Source: Stigmatella aurantiaca DW4/3-1 | Lineage (GTDB): Bacteria; Myxococcota; Myxococcia; Myxococcales; Myxococcaceae | Length of the DNA: 64,000 nucleotides | Direction: 5' to 3' | Assembly (NCBI RefSeq): GCF_000165485.1 | Contig: NC_014623.1 | Location: 8,016,893-8,080,892, forward strand | Shown here: positions 17,221 through 25,272 of the stretch, piece by piece | Layout of the letters: each line of letters opens with the position of its first letter | Position numbering within the stretch: the stretch's first letter is position 1 | Made by a program: the position numbers and the translations under genes | The notes under the pieces: generated by a model | Databases searched by the model: none | Seen by the model: only the letters and a program-made list of their open reading frames with translations | Told to the model about the DNA's origin: nothing

Positions 17221-18858
17221 TTGATCAACGCCATTCCCCGCGTTCCACCGCCCCAGAACGAGCCCATCCTCTCCTACGCCCCTGGCTCCGCCGAGCGCGC
17301 CACGCTGCAGAGCACGCTCCAGCGGCTGGCCTCCGAGCGCCTCGACATCCCCTTGCTCATTGGTGGCAAGGCCGTGCGCACCGGCAAGACGGATGAAGTG
17401 CGGATGCCGCACAAGCACGCCCATGTGCTGGCCACCCTGCACGAGGCGGATGCCAGCCACGTGGAGCAGGCCATCCAGAACGCGCTGGCCGTGAAGGACG
17501 AGTGGAGCCGGATGCCCTTCCAGGAGCGCGCCGCCATCTTCCTGCGCGCCGCGGAGCTGCTGGCCAGCCGCTATCGCCCCATCCTCAATGCCGCCACCAT
17601 GCTGGGCCAGTCGAAGACGGCCCACCAGGCGGAGATCGACGCGGCGTGCGAGGCCATCGACTTCCTGCGCTTCAACGTCTCGTTCGCCGAGCAGCTGCTC
17701 GCCCAGCAGCCGGTGAGCGGACCGCAGACGTGGAACCTGACGGACTACCGTCCCCTGGACGGCTTCGTCTTCGCGGTGGCGCCCTTCAACTTCACCGCCA
17801 TCGCGCTCAACCTGAGCACCGCCCCCGCGCTGATGGGCAACGTGGTGCTGTTCAAGCCCTCCTCCACCTCGGCCTTCAGCTCGTGGTTCCTCATGGAGCT
17901 GCTGCGCGAGGCGGGGCTCCCGGACGGCGTCATCAACTTCCTGCCCGGGGATGGGCCCACCATCGGCAACGTGGCGCTGGCCCACCCCCAGCTGGGCGGC
18001 GTCCACTTCACCGGCTCCACCCCGACCTTCCAGAGCATGTGGCGGACGATCGGGGAGAACATCCAGCGCTACAAGCAGTACCCCCGGCTGGTGGGCGAGA
18101 CGGGCGGCAAGGACTTCGTCTTCGCGCATGCCTCGGCGGTGGACGACCTGGACGCGCTGGCCACCGCCATCGTGCGCGGCGGCTACGAGTACCAGGGGCA
18201 GAAGTGCTCGGCGGCCTCGCGCGTCTACATCCCCGAGTCGATCTGGCCCAAGCTCAAGCCGCGCCTGCAGGAGTTCATCGCGGAGCTGCGCGTGGGCGAT
18301 GTCTCGGACTTCCGCAACTTCATGGGTGCCGTCATCGACGAGAAGTCCTTCAAGAAGGTCTCCTCGTACATCGAGCTGGCGAAGCAGGGCGGCGCGGAGG
18401 CGACCATCGTGGCGGGCGGGGAGACGGACCGCAGCGAGGGGTGGTTCGTCAAGCCCACGCTGGTGCAGCTCACCAACCCGCGCCACCGCATCATGCAGGA
18501 GGAGATCTTCGCCCCGCTGGTCGGCGTTCACGTGTACCCGGACGCGCGGTTCGAGGAGACGCTGCGCGAGTGCGATCAGGCGGCCACCTACGCGCTCACG
18601 GGCGCCGTGTTCGCCCGGGATCGCAAGGCCCTCTCCACGGCGTCGCGCGAGCTGCGCCACGCGGCGGGCAACTTCTACATCAACGACAAGCCCACGGGGG
18701 CCGTCGTGGGCCAGCAGCCGTTTGGCGGCTCGCGCGCCTCGGGCACCAATGACAAGGCGGGCTCCATGCTCAACCTCGTCCGGTGGACCTCTCCGCGCAC
18801 CATCAAGGAGACCTTCGTCCCGCCCACCCGCGTGCCCTACCCCTTCATGCAGGGCTGA
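17221..18858 (+). CDS. pruA: L-glutamate gamma-semialdehyde (1-pyrroline-5-carboxylate) dehydrogenase
   Basis: This 545-residue aldehyde dehydrogenase is of the mitochondrial-like P5CDH type. It oxidises glutamate semialdehyde to glutamate with NAD, the second step of proline catabolism. Visible features are the catalytic Cys329 in YQGQKCSA, the general base Glu293 in VGETGGKDF, the NAD-binding GSTPTF and the C-terminal QQPFGGSRASGTNDKAG. The start is a TTG preceded by GAGG; no ATG in frame fits better. The length matches the stand-alone family, not the PutA fusion. No proline dehydrogenase gene lies nearby. The epimerase gene follows after 6 nt. Confidence 0.93.
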   Translation: MINAIPRVPPPQNEPILSYAPGSAERATLQSTLQRLASERLDIPLLIGGKAVRTGKTDEVRMPHKHAHVLATLHEADASHVEQAIQNALAVKDEWSRMPFQERAAIFLRAAELLASRYRPILNAATMLGQSKTAHQAEIDAACEAIDFLRFNVSFAEQLLAQQPVSGPQTWNLTDYRPLDGFVFAVAPFNFTAIALNLSTAPALMGNVVLFKPSSTSAFSSWFLMELLREAGLPDGVINFLPGDGPTIGNVALAHPQLGGVHFTGSTPTFQSMWRTIGENIQRYKQYPRLVGETGGKDFVFAHASAVDDLDALATAIVRGGYEYQGQKCSAASRVYIPESIWPKLKPRLQEFIAELRVGDVSDFRNFMGAVIDEKSFKKVSSYIELAKQGGAEATIVAGGETDRSEGWFVKPTLVQLTNPRHRIMQEEIFAPLVGVHVYPDARFEETLRECDQAATYALTGAVFARDRKALSTASRELRHAAGNFYINDKPTGAVVGQQPFGGSRASGTNDKAGSMLNLVRWTSPRTIKETFVPPTRVPYPFMQG

Positions 18859-18864
18859 GCGCGC

Positions 18865-19707
18865 ATGCCATTTCAGGGACTCGGTGGATTGGAGACATAC
18901 GCGCTCGTGGATGGCGAGTGCCGGGTGGAGGTCATCCCTTCCCGCGGTGCCCTCATCAGCCGGATGAGCGTGGCGGGGGACGAGGTGCTCTACCTGGACG
19001 AGAGCACCGTGGTGGATCCCTCGAAGAATGTGCGCGGCGGCATTCCCGTGCTCTTTCCCACCGCGGGCCGGCTCCCGGGAGACACCTACCCGGTGGAGCG
19101 GCAGGCCTACACGATGGCGCAGCATGGCTTCGCCCGGAAGCTGCCCTGGGAGGTGCGGCAGGTGGAGAAGTCCCTGCTGGTCATGGGGCTGTCCTCCTCG
19201 GAAGAGACGCTGCGCCAGTTTCCCTGGCGCTTCGACGCCCAGCTCGCGCTGTCCCTGGAGGACTCGCGGCTGACGATCGACTTCGACCTGGAGAACCGGG
19301 ACACACGTCCCCTGCCGCTGCACCTGGGGTTCCACCCCTACTTCCACGTCACCCAGTCCGCCAAGGCCGTGGCCCGGGTGGAGAGCGATGCCACCCATGC
19401 CTGGGACAACCAGCGGGGGCTGGAAATCCCCATCAACGGCCTGGACCTGACGGCCCCCGAGGTGGACCTGCACCTGAGGGACCACTCACGCCCGGGCACC
19501 ACGCTTCACCGGGGCCCCGGACGCCGCCCCGTCCACCTGACCTGGAGCCCCGAGTTCCAGATGCTCGTCATCTGGACGCTCCAGGGCCGCGACTTCGTCT
19601 GCGTGGAGCCCTGGACGGCCGCGGCCGGAGCGCTGGCCACGGGGGAAGGGCTGCTCACCGTGGCCCCGGAAGAGCGCCTGTCGCTCGCCTTCGACATCGA
19701 GGGCTGA
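18865..19707 (+). CDS. Aldose 1-epimerase family protein (mutarotase)
   Basis: The 280-residue protein has the galactose mutarotase-like fold: IPSRGALISRM near the start, GGIPVLFPTAGRLPGD, the catalytic-type histidines in HGFARKLPWEV and LHLGFHPYFHV, and an acidic residue near the C-terminus (FVCVEPWTAA). Members interconvert alpha and beta anomers of hexoses or hexose 6-phosphates; the RGGIPVLFP phrase is shared with the YeaD branch. It starts 6 nt after pruA and so is translated from the same mRNA, although no metabolic link between the two is obvious. Confidence 0.88.
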   Translation: MPFQGLGGLETYALVDGECRVEVIPSRGALISRMSVAGDEVLYLDESTVVDPSKNVRGGIPVLFPTAGRLPGDTYPVERQAYTMAQHGFARKLPWEVRQVEKSLLVMGLSSSEETLRQFPWRFDAQLALSLEDSRLTIDFDLENRDTRPLPLHLGFHPYFHVTQSAKAVARVESDATHAWDNQRGLEIPINGLDLTAPEVDLHLRDHSRPGTTLHRGPGRRPVHLTWSPEFQMLVIWTLQGRDFVCVEPWTAAAGALATGEGLLTVAPEERLSLAFDIEG

Positions 19708-19716
19708 GCGGGGAGC

Positions 19717-19746
19717 GCGCGGGCGTCAAACCCTGAGCGCCCGCGC
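19717..19746. terminator. 9-bp GC hairpin between convergent genes
   Basis: GCGCGGGCG (19717-19725) pairs with CGCCCGCGC (19738-19746) across a 12-nt loop. It separates the epimerase gene (+) from the immunity-like gene (-) and marks the edge of the lower-G+C island. It has no U-tract. Confidence 0.5.
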
Positions 19747-19768
19747 AATGCCCTTGTGCGAACGTCTC

Positions 19769-20416
19769 TCATGGTTGTGGCCGCCACCACAACCCCCTCA
19801 ACCCCGCTTGGTCACAAGCCTGCTTCGCCTCTTCGGTGAAACAATAGAATGTCAGTTGAGGGACACAGAATACGGGCGGAAAACCTGCCTCCGGCCTGCG
19901 CAGCTCAAGGTGCTGAGCCTCTTCTTTGCCCAAGTAGTGCTCGCCACTTTGGCTGAAGGGCACGCCATTGACGAGCGTGCGTTCGCCGTCGAGGCAGTCG
20001 AGCTCATCCAGCAATTGCAGGATGACAAACTCATCATTCCGCAATGAAAGATCGTCCACCCTGTACCAAGTTCTCTGCCTCGTGAACCGATCGAGCACGA
20101 GATGCTTGAGCTTGTTTGAATAAATCGTCGCAGGGATAAGCCGGTACCGGAACGACCCCACGGATTCGAGCACGCGCACCATTTTCCGGGAGACCAACAA
20201 GAGACTTCTGGGGGCTGTAAAGATGTGATCGAGCTTTGAGACATGCTCCAAATTGCCGACGAACTCGATGATCTTGGGAGCGCCATGCTGCTGTTGATAG
20301 TCGACCCCAGGCTGAAAGAACGTCACACCATCAGATCCATCGAATTCGATGAGAACCGCATCGAAGACATCTTCTTCTTCGATGTGAGCGGCGTCCGCCG
20401 TCAACGCATACATCAT
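19769..20416 (-). CDS. Immunity-like protein (Imm11/DUF1629 type) paired with AHH toxin
   Basis: The 215-residue protein, beginning MMYALTADAAHIEEEDVFDA, has a late phrase LTFYCFTEEAKQACDQAGLRGLWWRP. This resembles the closing helix-strand unit of Imm11/DUF1629 immunity proteins (sensed as family resemblance, not computed). Its ATG overlaps the stop of the AHH nuclease frame by ATGA, the usual coupling of toxin then immunity. The gene is clearly poorer in G+C than its neighbours (29/60 in 20221-20280), as expected for horizontally moved toxin cassettes. If the toxin is dead, this gene may persist as an orphan immunity gene against kin toxins. Confidence 0.68.
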   Translation of the reverse strand: MMYALTADAAHIEEEDVFDAVLIEFDGSDGVTFFQPGVDYQQQHGAPKIIEFVGNLEHVSKLDHIFTAPRSLLLVSRKMVRVLESVGSFRYRLIPATIYSNKLKHLVLDRFTRQRTWYRVDDLSLRNDEFVILQLLDELDCLDGERTLVNGVPFSQSGEHYLGKEEAQHLELRRPEAGFPPVFCVPQLTFYCFTEEAKQACDQAGLRGLWWRPQP

Positions 20417-20964
20417 GCCGTGAAAATCTCCTCGCGGCGGGGGACCTCCAACATCGCGAGTTTCTTCCCCACGACAATGCCATCCTCAATGAGTTCCTTG
20501 AGCACCTTGGGAGGCAGGTTTCCGGATTCGATCGCCTTGCGCAGCGCGTCCTCGACCTTCAAAAGCACTCCTTCTATCGTGCTGGGCGCGAGCTTGGACA
20601 GAGGGCCCAGCCTGCCCACGGCGTCATCGAGCTTGGAGATAACGTATTTGTTGTATTCAGGATGGCTGCCCAAATGCAGGATTTTACCCTCCACGTTTGG
20701 GACCACGGGCATGTCGAGGATGTTTGTCCCACGATCAATCGTGTACCCCTCAAGACGGTCAAGCGCCTGCCGTATTAGCGGGTGGCGTTGCGCAACCACG
20801 TCTGGAATCAAGTGGTGCAATTGGTCGCCAGCGCCTATTCGCGCAGCGGCCGCTTCCCGGGCGGATTTGCCCGATGTTTTTTCGACCCAATCCAAGTAGT
20901 TCTTCCGGTAGCGGCTATAGAGACTGATACGGTGGGTGCCATCCACCTTGAGGACGACCAGTCC
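20413..20964 (-). CDS. AHH-type HNH/EndoVII nuclease toxin domain, fragment
   Basis: Coding similarity begins at GLVVLKVDGTHRIS, immediately after and one base out of frame with the stop of the next fragment upstream. The open frame extends back to 21102, but those bases code for the upstream fragment in another frame. The domain has DQLHHLIP (the AHH-family histidine pair, with Leu for Ala), a middle GYTIDRGTNILDMP and a late HLGSHPEYNKYV histidine. This is the pattern of metal-dependent AHH nuclease toxins. No good start codon is present (a GTG at 20946 is possible), so this is probably the 3' end of a larger broken gene. Confidence 0.72.
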   Translation of the reverse strand, partial: GLVVLKVDGTHRISLYSRYRKNYLDWVEKTSGKSAREAAAARIGAGDQLHHLIPDVVAQRHPLIRQALDRLEGYTIDRGTNILDMPVVPNVEGKILHLGSHPEYNKYVISKLDDAVGRLGPLSKLAPSTIEGVLLKVEDALRKAIESGNLPPKVLKELIEDGIVVGKKLAMLEVPRREEIFTA

Positions 20965-20965
20965 A

Positions 20966-21394
20966 TTAGCCTGCCTCCTCCAATTCTTTCTTGAGCGCGG
21001 CGAACTCGGGGGTTCCTGGCTTGGGAATGCGGCGCCCAACGAGCTTCTGGAGCTTCTCCCAGTTGGGGAGCTTCTCCAAAAGCTTCTCCAGTTCGGCGTC
21101 ACCCAGCGTACGATTGGTCAGCGAGGGTCTGGAAGAAGAGCTCTTGGCCACTTTCGGCGCCCAGGCAGCCATGCCCGACATGGGATTCATCGACGAGGCG
21201 ACGCCTCCCGTGGTGATGATGCTCCCAGCTTGAAATACAGGGACGGCAACCACCTGACCGCCGTGCCCAACCCCCGCCATCATCACCACGCGCGGCGGCG
21301 TGATCCTCACGCCTTCCGCCAGTTTCAAGCCCCGCTGGAGATTTGACTTCATTCCAGCCTTTGCCAGGGCAGCCATGGCAATACTCACCAGCAT
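20966..21394 (-). CDS. Middle fragment of the polymorphic toxin gene
   Basis: This 142-residue frame starts MLVSIAMAALAKAG, a short hydrophobic segment, continues through a Gly/Val/Ser-rich region and ends in a charged helix (AELEKLLEKLPNWEKLQKLVG, then PGTPEFAALKKELEEAG). The PGTPEF...LKKELE segment is the usual linker just before AHH-type toxin domains in myxobacterial toxins as I recall them. Its first codons overlap the end of the LysM fragment by 10 nt, and its stop abuts the AHH fragment. The region upstream of its ATG stays open in frame for several codons (FREDS), which supports an interrupted longer gene rather than an independent one. Confidence 0.6.
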   Translation of the reverse strand: MLVSIAMAALAKAGMKSNLQRGLKLAEGVRITPPRVVMMAGVGHGGQVVAVPVFQAGSIITTGGVASSMNPMSGMAAWAPKVAKSSSSRPSLTNRTLGDAELEKLLEKLPNWEKLQKLVGRRIPKPGTPEFAALKKELEEAG

Positions 21395-21963
21395 GCTGTC
21401 CTCACGGAAGTGAGAATATCATCCAGGTGCTGGATGACTTTCTTTGCCAAAGCGATCGCCCCTCCGGTGATGGAGCCACTCGGCACAATTTTTTGTAACT
21501 GATTGGCGAACGCAACGCTCACCAGCCAGATATTCTCTCCCGTGACGAGATGTATATCACCCTCGACCCGCCGGACCCCCGTCCGGTTGCGCTGTTGGTT
21601 CACATAGAGAATGACATTCTCGTAGAAGCGCAGATCACGTCCCGGTTCAATAGCCTTCCGGTAGATGCGCGCCGCGATTGGCTCAAGTGTGTCACCCGGT
21701 CTGATGTGATAGAGCGTCGCTGAAGGTTCGGGAAGCTGAGTTGTGATACGCAATCCCTGCACATATCCACGCAGCAACTGCTGTCCGGCCACGGTGGCGA
21801 CGTAGGACCATTCAGGCTTCTGGGGGTGAAGGCGGATGACGGTCACCCGGGTGCCCGGAGGCAGGGGCGTCTGCGTTAGGCATGTCGAGCCGGTCAGTTC
21901 CGCCGGGAGCGTCCGGATATTGGCACCCTCTCGGTGATCAATAAAACCAAGCTGTACGGACAT
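21385..21963 (-). CDS. LysM/SH3-like N-terminal part of a polymorphic toxin
   Basis: The start MSVQLGFIDHREGANIRTLP is preceded by GGAGGG; an in-frame ATG at 22062 would add a less plausible stretch. Residues 1-75 look like an SH3-like beta domain, and 84-150 form a LysM-type module (LYHIRPGDTLEPIAARIY, then VILYVNQQRNR). LysM modules bind peptidoglycan glycan and serve as delivery parts of secreted effectors. The frame ends abruptly at DDILTSVRTACW, where full-length relatives, as I recall them, continue with a long helical/membrane region. It is the first of three pieces that together resemble one toxin gene. Confidence 0.7.
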   Translation of the reverse strand: MSVQLGFIDHREGANIRTLPAELTGSTCLTQTPLPPGTRVTVIRLHPQKPEWSYVATVAGQQLLRGYVQGLRITTQLPEPSATLYHIRPGDTLEPIAARIYRKAIEPGRDLRFYENVILYVNQQRNRTGVRRVEGDIHLVTGENIWLVSVAFANQLQKIVPSGSITGGAIALAKKVIQHLDDILTSVRTACW

Positions 21964-22236
21964 TGACCCTCCATCGGAGACGAACCCTCCACCAGGGACG
22001 TTGACCAACAAAGCAAACCCCAGTGCCTGGAAACAAGCCGTCCCCCCTTCCATGGTCTCCATCTTGAAGGAGGATGTGCCCTGTCACTCGGAAAGACTCA
22101 ATTCTTCCAAGCAGTTACGAACGACAGCAGGTGTCTTGAGGAGGCCCTAACCTTTTCGGAGAGAAAAGAGTAAGCCAACTACTCCTGGAACGGGTGCCCG
22201 CCAGGGAGGTCACCTGGCACTGCGGAGAACCTCGGG

Positions 22237-23352
22237 CTACCTCGTCCCCCCGGTGGGCCGTTGGCCCGGGGACGGGAAGAACGCCGAGTCGTGGTCTCCC
22301 CAGAGCGGGGGCTGGACCTCGCCCGTGAAGGCCCGGAGCTGGCGATAGTCCCGGTACTCCGCTTGAAGCGTCAGCAAGTCCCCCGCCTGAATCCGGTAGT
22401 CCCCGCTGGGGTGGAGCGTCTCCTTGTCCCCTCGCCGCAGGGACAACGCCAGCGTCCCGAACCGGTCTCTCAGCTCGGAGATGCTGATGCCCGGCAACCC
22501 CATGCGCGCCTCGAAGATGGACACCACCATCAAATGCCCACCCACCCGGAACGAGTGGACGATGCGCGGATCCAACGCCGCCAGCGCCATGGCCGGCGCC
22601 GCCAGCGACGAGCTGGAGAGCGCCTCCGCCTTGAACGTGTCCCGCACCTTCGCCACCAGGTCGTCATCGAACAGGCGGATGACCACCCGGATGTCCGGAT
22701 TGAGCCGCCGCGCATCCAGGGCGATGTTCAGGTTGGCCAGATCATCGTCCGTCGAGCACACAATGGCCGAGGCCGCCTTCACGTTCATGCGTGGCAAGCA
22801 TTGGGGGCTGCGGATGTCGTCGATGAGCAAGGGCACCTGTTCGTCCCGAAGCACGCTGACGAAGGCCGCATCCTCCCGCTTCTCCACCACCACCACGTCC
22901 TTCCCCATGGAACGCAGCTGATCCACCACCCGGAATCCCACCCGCCCCGCCCCGCACACGATGATGTGTCCCTTCAGCGTCTCGGCGATCACTTCGATCC
23001 ACTCCTTGTCGCTCTTGTGCTTGGCGAAAAACAGATAGGCGAAGCGCACCACCCCATCCACCACCAGCGCGATTCCCACCGGCGGCACCAGCATGTTGAA
23101 CAGGATGCCCATCCAGTCATTCGAGCAATCCAGCGATGGCTGCCCGAACAGCAGGAAGTACACATGGTGCAACGCCTTGCCCGCCCCCACCGGCCCGCCC
23201 CCCGGATCCTCGCACCGCCACTGAAACAGCGGTGGCGCCCCCAGGAAAAGGGCCGCCGTCAGCACCAGGGTGATGCGGAAGCGCTTCATGAGCGCAAACA
23301 GGTACCGGACGTTGGCCACCACGCGCCGGCGTGGAGGGGGCGCGTCTCTCAT
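22237..23352 (-). CDS. TrkA-N/RCK domain membrane protein (potassium channel-like)
   Basis: The 371-residue protein has two hydrophobic helices (about residues 25-45 and 82-108) flanking a loop, then a Rossmann RCK/TrkA-N domain with GAGRVG at 134-139 and an acidic strand end at VVVVEKRED. A TrkA-C-like domain ends the protein. The layout matches 2-TM RCK potassium channels, but the loop reads LHHVYFLLFGQPSLDCSND and shows no TVGYG-type selectivity filter, so ion conduction is doubtful. Its ATG overlaps the tatC stop (ATGA), so it is translationally coupled to tatC. Confidence 0.82.
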   Translation of the reverse strand: MRDAPPPRRRVVANVRYLFALMKRFRITLVLTAALFLGAPPLFQWRCEDPGGGPVGAGKALHHVYFLLFGQPSLDCSNDWMGILFNMLVPPVGIALVVDGVVRFAYLFFAKHKSDKEWIEVIAETLKGHIIVCGAGRVGFRVVDQLRSMGKDVVVVEKREDAAFVSVLRDEQVPLLIDDIRSPQCLPRMNVKAASAIVCSTDDDLANLNIALDARRLNPDIRVVIRLFDDDLVAKVRDTFKAEALSSSSLAAPAMALAALDPRIVHSFRVGGHLMVVSIFEARMGLPGISISELRDRFGTLALSLRRGDKETLHPSGDYRIQAGDLLTLQAEYRDYRQLRAFTGEVQPPLWGDHDSAFFPSPGQRPTGGTR

Positions 23353-24587
23353 GGCGTGGGGTTGATGCTCGCGGCGGCCTCAGCCTTCGCCCGGCGCCGC
23401 TCCAGCAGCCATACCGCCAGCACGCCCAGCTCGTAGCAGAGCAACATCGGCCCCGCCATCAACGACAGGTTCACCACATCGCCCGTGGGCGTGAGGATCG
23501 CCGCCGCGATGAGGCACACCACGAAAGCGTGACGCTGGTACTTGAACAACCACCGGCTCTTCACCACCCCCACCACCCCCAGCAGCGCCATCACCAGCGG
23601 CAGCTCGAAGATGACGCCAAAGGCCAGGATGAGCACCAGCACCAGCGAGAGCTGCTCATTCATGGTGAGCATGGGGCGCGTCCACCTCAGCGCCGCGTGC
23701 TCCGCCTGCGCCGCCGCCAGCTCCTTCTGGAGCCGCCACAGCCCCGCCAGCTCCTCGGCGCGGGTGGGCGCCCCGCCCGCCAGCAGGCTCGCCGCTTGAT
23801 CCATCGCCTCCGCGGAGGCCTTGAAATCCTTCCGGCCAAACGCCTCCACCGCCGCCACCCGCTGCTCCACGGCCTGGCCCAGCACCGCCCGCGCCGGCGC
23901 ACCAAAGCCATCCGCCGCGGCGTCCAGCAGCCGCCCGAGCCCCTCCAGGCGGGCCGCCAGCTCCACGCTCTCCGCGGGCACCGGCCGGGGAGCCCCGGGC
24001 TGGCCTTCTCCAGAGGCTTCCAGGGCCTCGCTGGCCGACTTGGCCAACTGGCCGGCCCGCTCCACCTCTCCCACCCGGAGGAACCGCAAGGTGTCCTCCG
24101 TCCTCAGCCGCCCCGTCTCCAGACGGGACTCCAACGCGGCGGTCTCCTCCTCGTTCAGGAGAAACTGGAACATGGAGGGCAGCACCGCGAAGTAACAGAA
24201 CAGCGCCCCGATGAAGAACGCCATCGAGCCGAGCACCACGAAGGGCGAGGCGAAGCGGCGCTCCTCCGGGTACAGCCCGGGCGCGACGAAGCCCCAGATC
24301 TGCCAGAGGATGACGGGCGTGGTGAGGCAGATGCCGCAGTACACGCCCACCTTCATCAGGACGTTCAGCTCCTCGATGCCCGAGGTGTAGATGAGCGCCC
24401 GCCCCTCGGGGGGCAGCGCCGCCAGCACCGGCCGCATCAACAGCCCGAAGATGGGCTTGGCGAACAGCAAGGAGATGGTGCCCAGCACGAGCACCGCCAG
24501 GGTGCACTTGAGGAGGCGTTGGCGAAGCTCCGTGAGGTGCTCCGCCAGGGACATGCGCAGGTCGGAATCGAAGGTCGGAAGTGCCAA
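23349..24587 (-). CDS. tatC: Sec-independent protein translocase TatC with large periplasmic insertion
   Basis: The 412-residue TatC is recognised from LAEHLTELRQRLL at the N-terminus, then VLMKVGVYCGICLTTPVILWQIW in TM2, FVAPGLYPEERR in the first cytoplasmic loop, and FELPLVMALLGVVG in TM4. It binds twin-arginine signal peptides and forms the Tat receptor with TatB. Usual TatC is about 250 residues. Here the second periplasmic loop, between TM3 (ends near 144) and TM4 (starts near 314), holds about 165 residues instead of about 20, predicted helical and rich in Ala and Glu. The gene lies 2 nt after tatB and overlaps the RCK gene. Confidence 0.95.
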   Translation of the reverse strand: MALPTFDSDLRMSLAEHLTELRQRLLKCTLAVLVLGTISLLFAKPIFGLLMRPVLAALPPEGRALIYTSGIEELNVLMKVGVYCGICLTTPVILWQIWGFVAPGLYPEERRFASPFVVLGSMAFFIGALFCYFAVLPSMFQFLLNEEETAALESRLETGRLRTEDTLRFLRVGEVERAGQLAKSASEALEASGEGQPGAPRPVPAESVELAARLEGLGRLLDAAADGFGAPARAVLGQAVEQRVAAVEAFGRKDFKASAEAMDQAASLLAGGAPTRAEELAGLWRLQKELAAAQAEHAALRWTRPMLTMNEQLSLVLVLILAFGVIFELPLVMALLGVVGVVKSRWLFKYQRHAFVVCLIAAAILTPTGDVVNLSLMAGPMLLCYELGVLAVWLLERRRAKAEAAASINPTP

Positions 24588-24589
24588 GG

Positions 24590-25072
24590 CTAGCCCTGCT
24601 TCGGCGTGTTACGGGCCACCGTACCCGGGACGGGGGCAAAACTCGGCAGCGGCTCCTCGTGCTCCGCGCCCTCCCCCTCCACCTTTGCTGGAACCGCGCC
24701 CGGAGCGGCCTCGGGGGCAACCGCCGCCACCGCCAGGGGCTCCGGGGGGTGCCCCGCCGCCCCTTCGGCCCCCAGGACCTCCGAGGGCGATGGGAGGGCC
24801 GACAGCGAGGGCAGCACCGCGGGAAGGGCCGTCACCGGATCCTGCAACGGCGCCGCGGGAGGCGGCGTCGGCCGGGGAGGCTCCCGCTGGAAATCCTGGT
24901 CCATCTGGTAGAACTCGCGCATCACCACGGTGCGCACATCATCCGTCTGGCGCCGGAACTCGCGCAGGAACTTGCCGATGCCCCGTGCCAGCTCCGGCAG
25001 CCGCTGCGGCCCAAGAATGAGCAGCGCGGCCACCAGGATGAAGATCATCTCGCCTGCGCCGATGTTGAACAT
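24590..25072 (-). CDS. tatB: Sec-independent protein translocase TatB (TatA/B family)
   Basis: The true start is MFNIGAGEMIFILVAALLILGPQRLPELARGIG; the longer open frame upstream is non-coding. The 160-residue protein has the N-terminal membrane helix, the LGP hinge, an amphipathic helix (LARGIGKFLREFRRQTDDV) and a Pro/Ala-rich acidic tail. Glu8 in the membrane helix is the TatB-type polar residue. TatB with TatC forms the receptor that recognises twin-arginine precursors. It is the first gene of the tatB-tatC-RCK run. No separate tatA is in the window. About 200 nt without a recognised gene separate it from the chemoreceptor gene upstream. Confidence 0.9.
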   Translation of the reverse strand: MFNIGAGEMIFILVAALLILGPQRLPELARGIGKFLREFRRQTDDVRTVVMREFYQMDQDFQREPPRPTPPPAAPLQDPVTALPAVLPSLSALPSPSEVLGAEGAAGHPPEPLAVAAVAPEAAPGAVPAKVEGEGAEHEEPLPSFAPVPGTVARNTPKQG

Positions 25073-25272
25073 GAACGGACGGCTCCACGGAAGGCAGGCC
25101 CCGGTTATCGCGCCATGGCGCGGCGGGCGCAACCGGCAGATGCCAAAGAGCGGCCTCCTGGCACCGTGTCTGTCCGGCAGGCGGCCAGCCCTCCCCACCG
25201 CCCGAGCCGAAGACCTGCCCGTCCCTGCCTGGGCCTGGGCGGCCGCCCCAAGGGCTTCTACCCGGCGAGGGC

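Noticed and set aside
20413-21394. Programmed frameshift linking the toxin fragments
   Set aside because: No slippery heptamer or stimulatory structure could be recognised at the junctions, and two shifts of opposite sign plus apparently missing segments favour decay.
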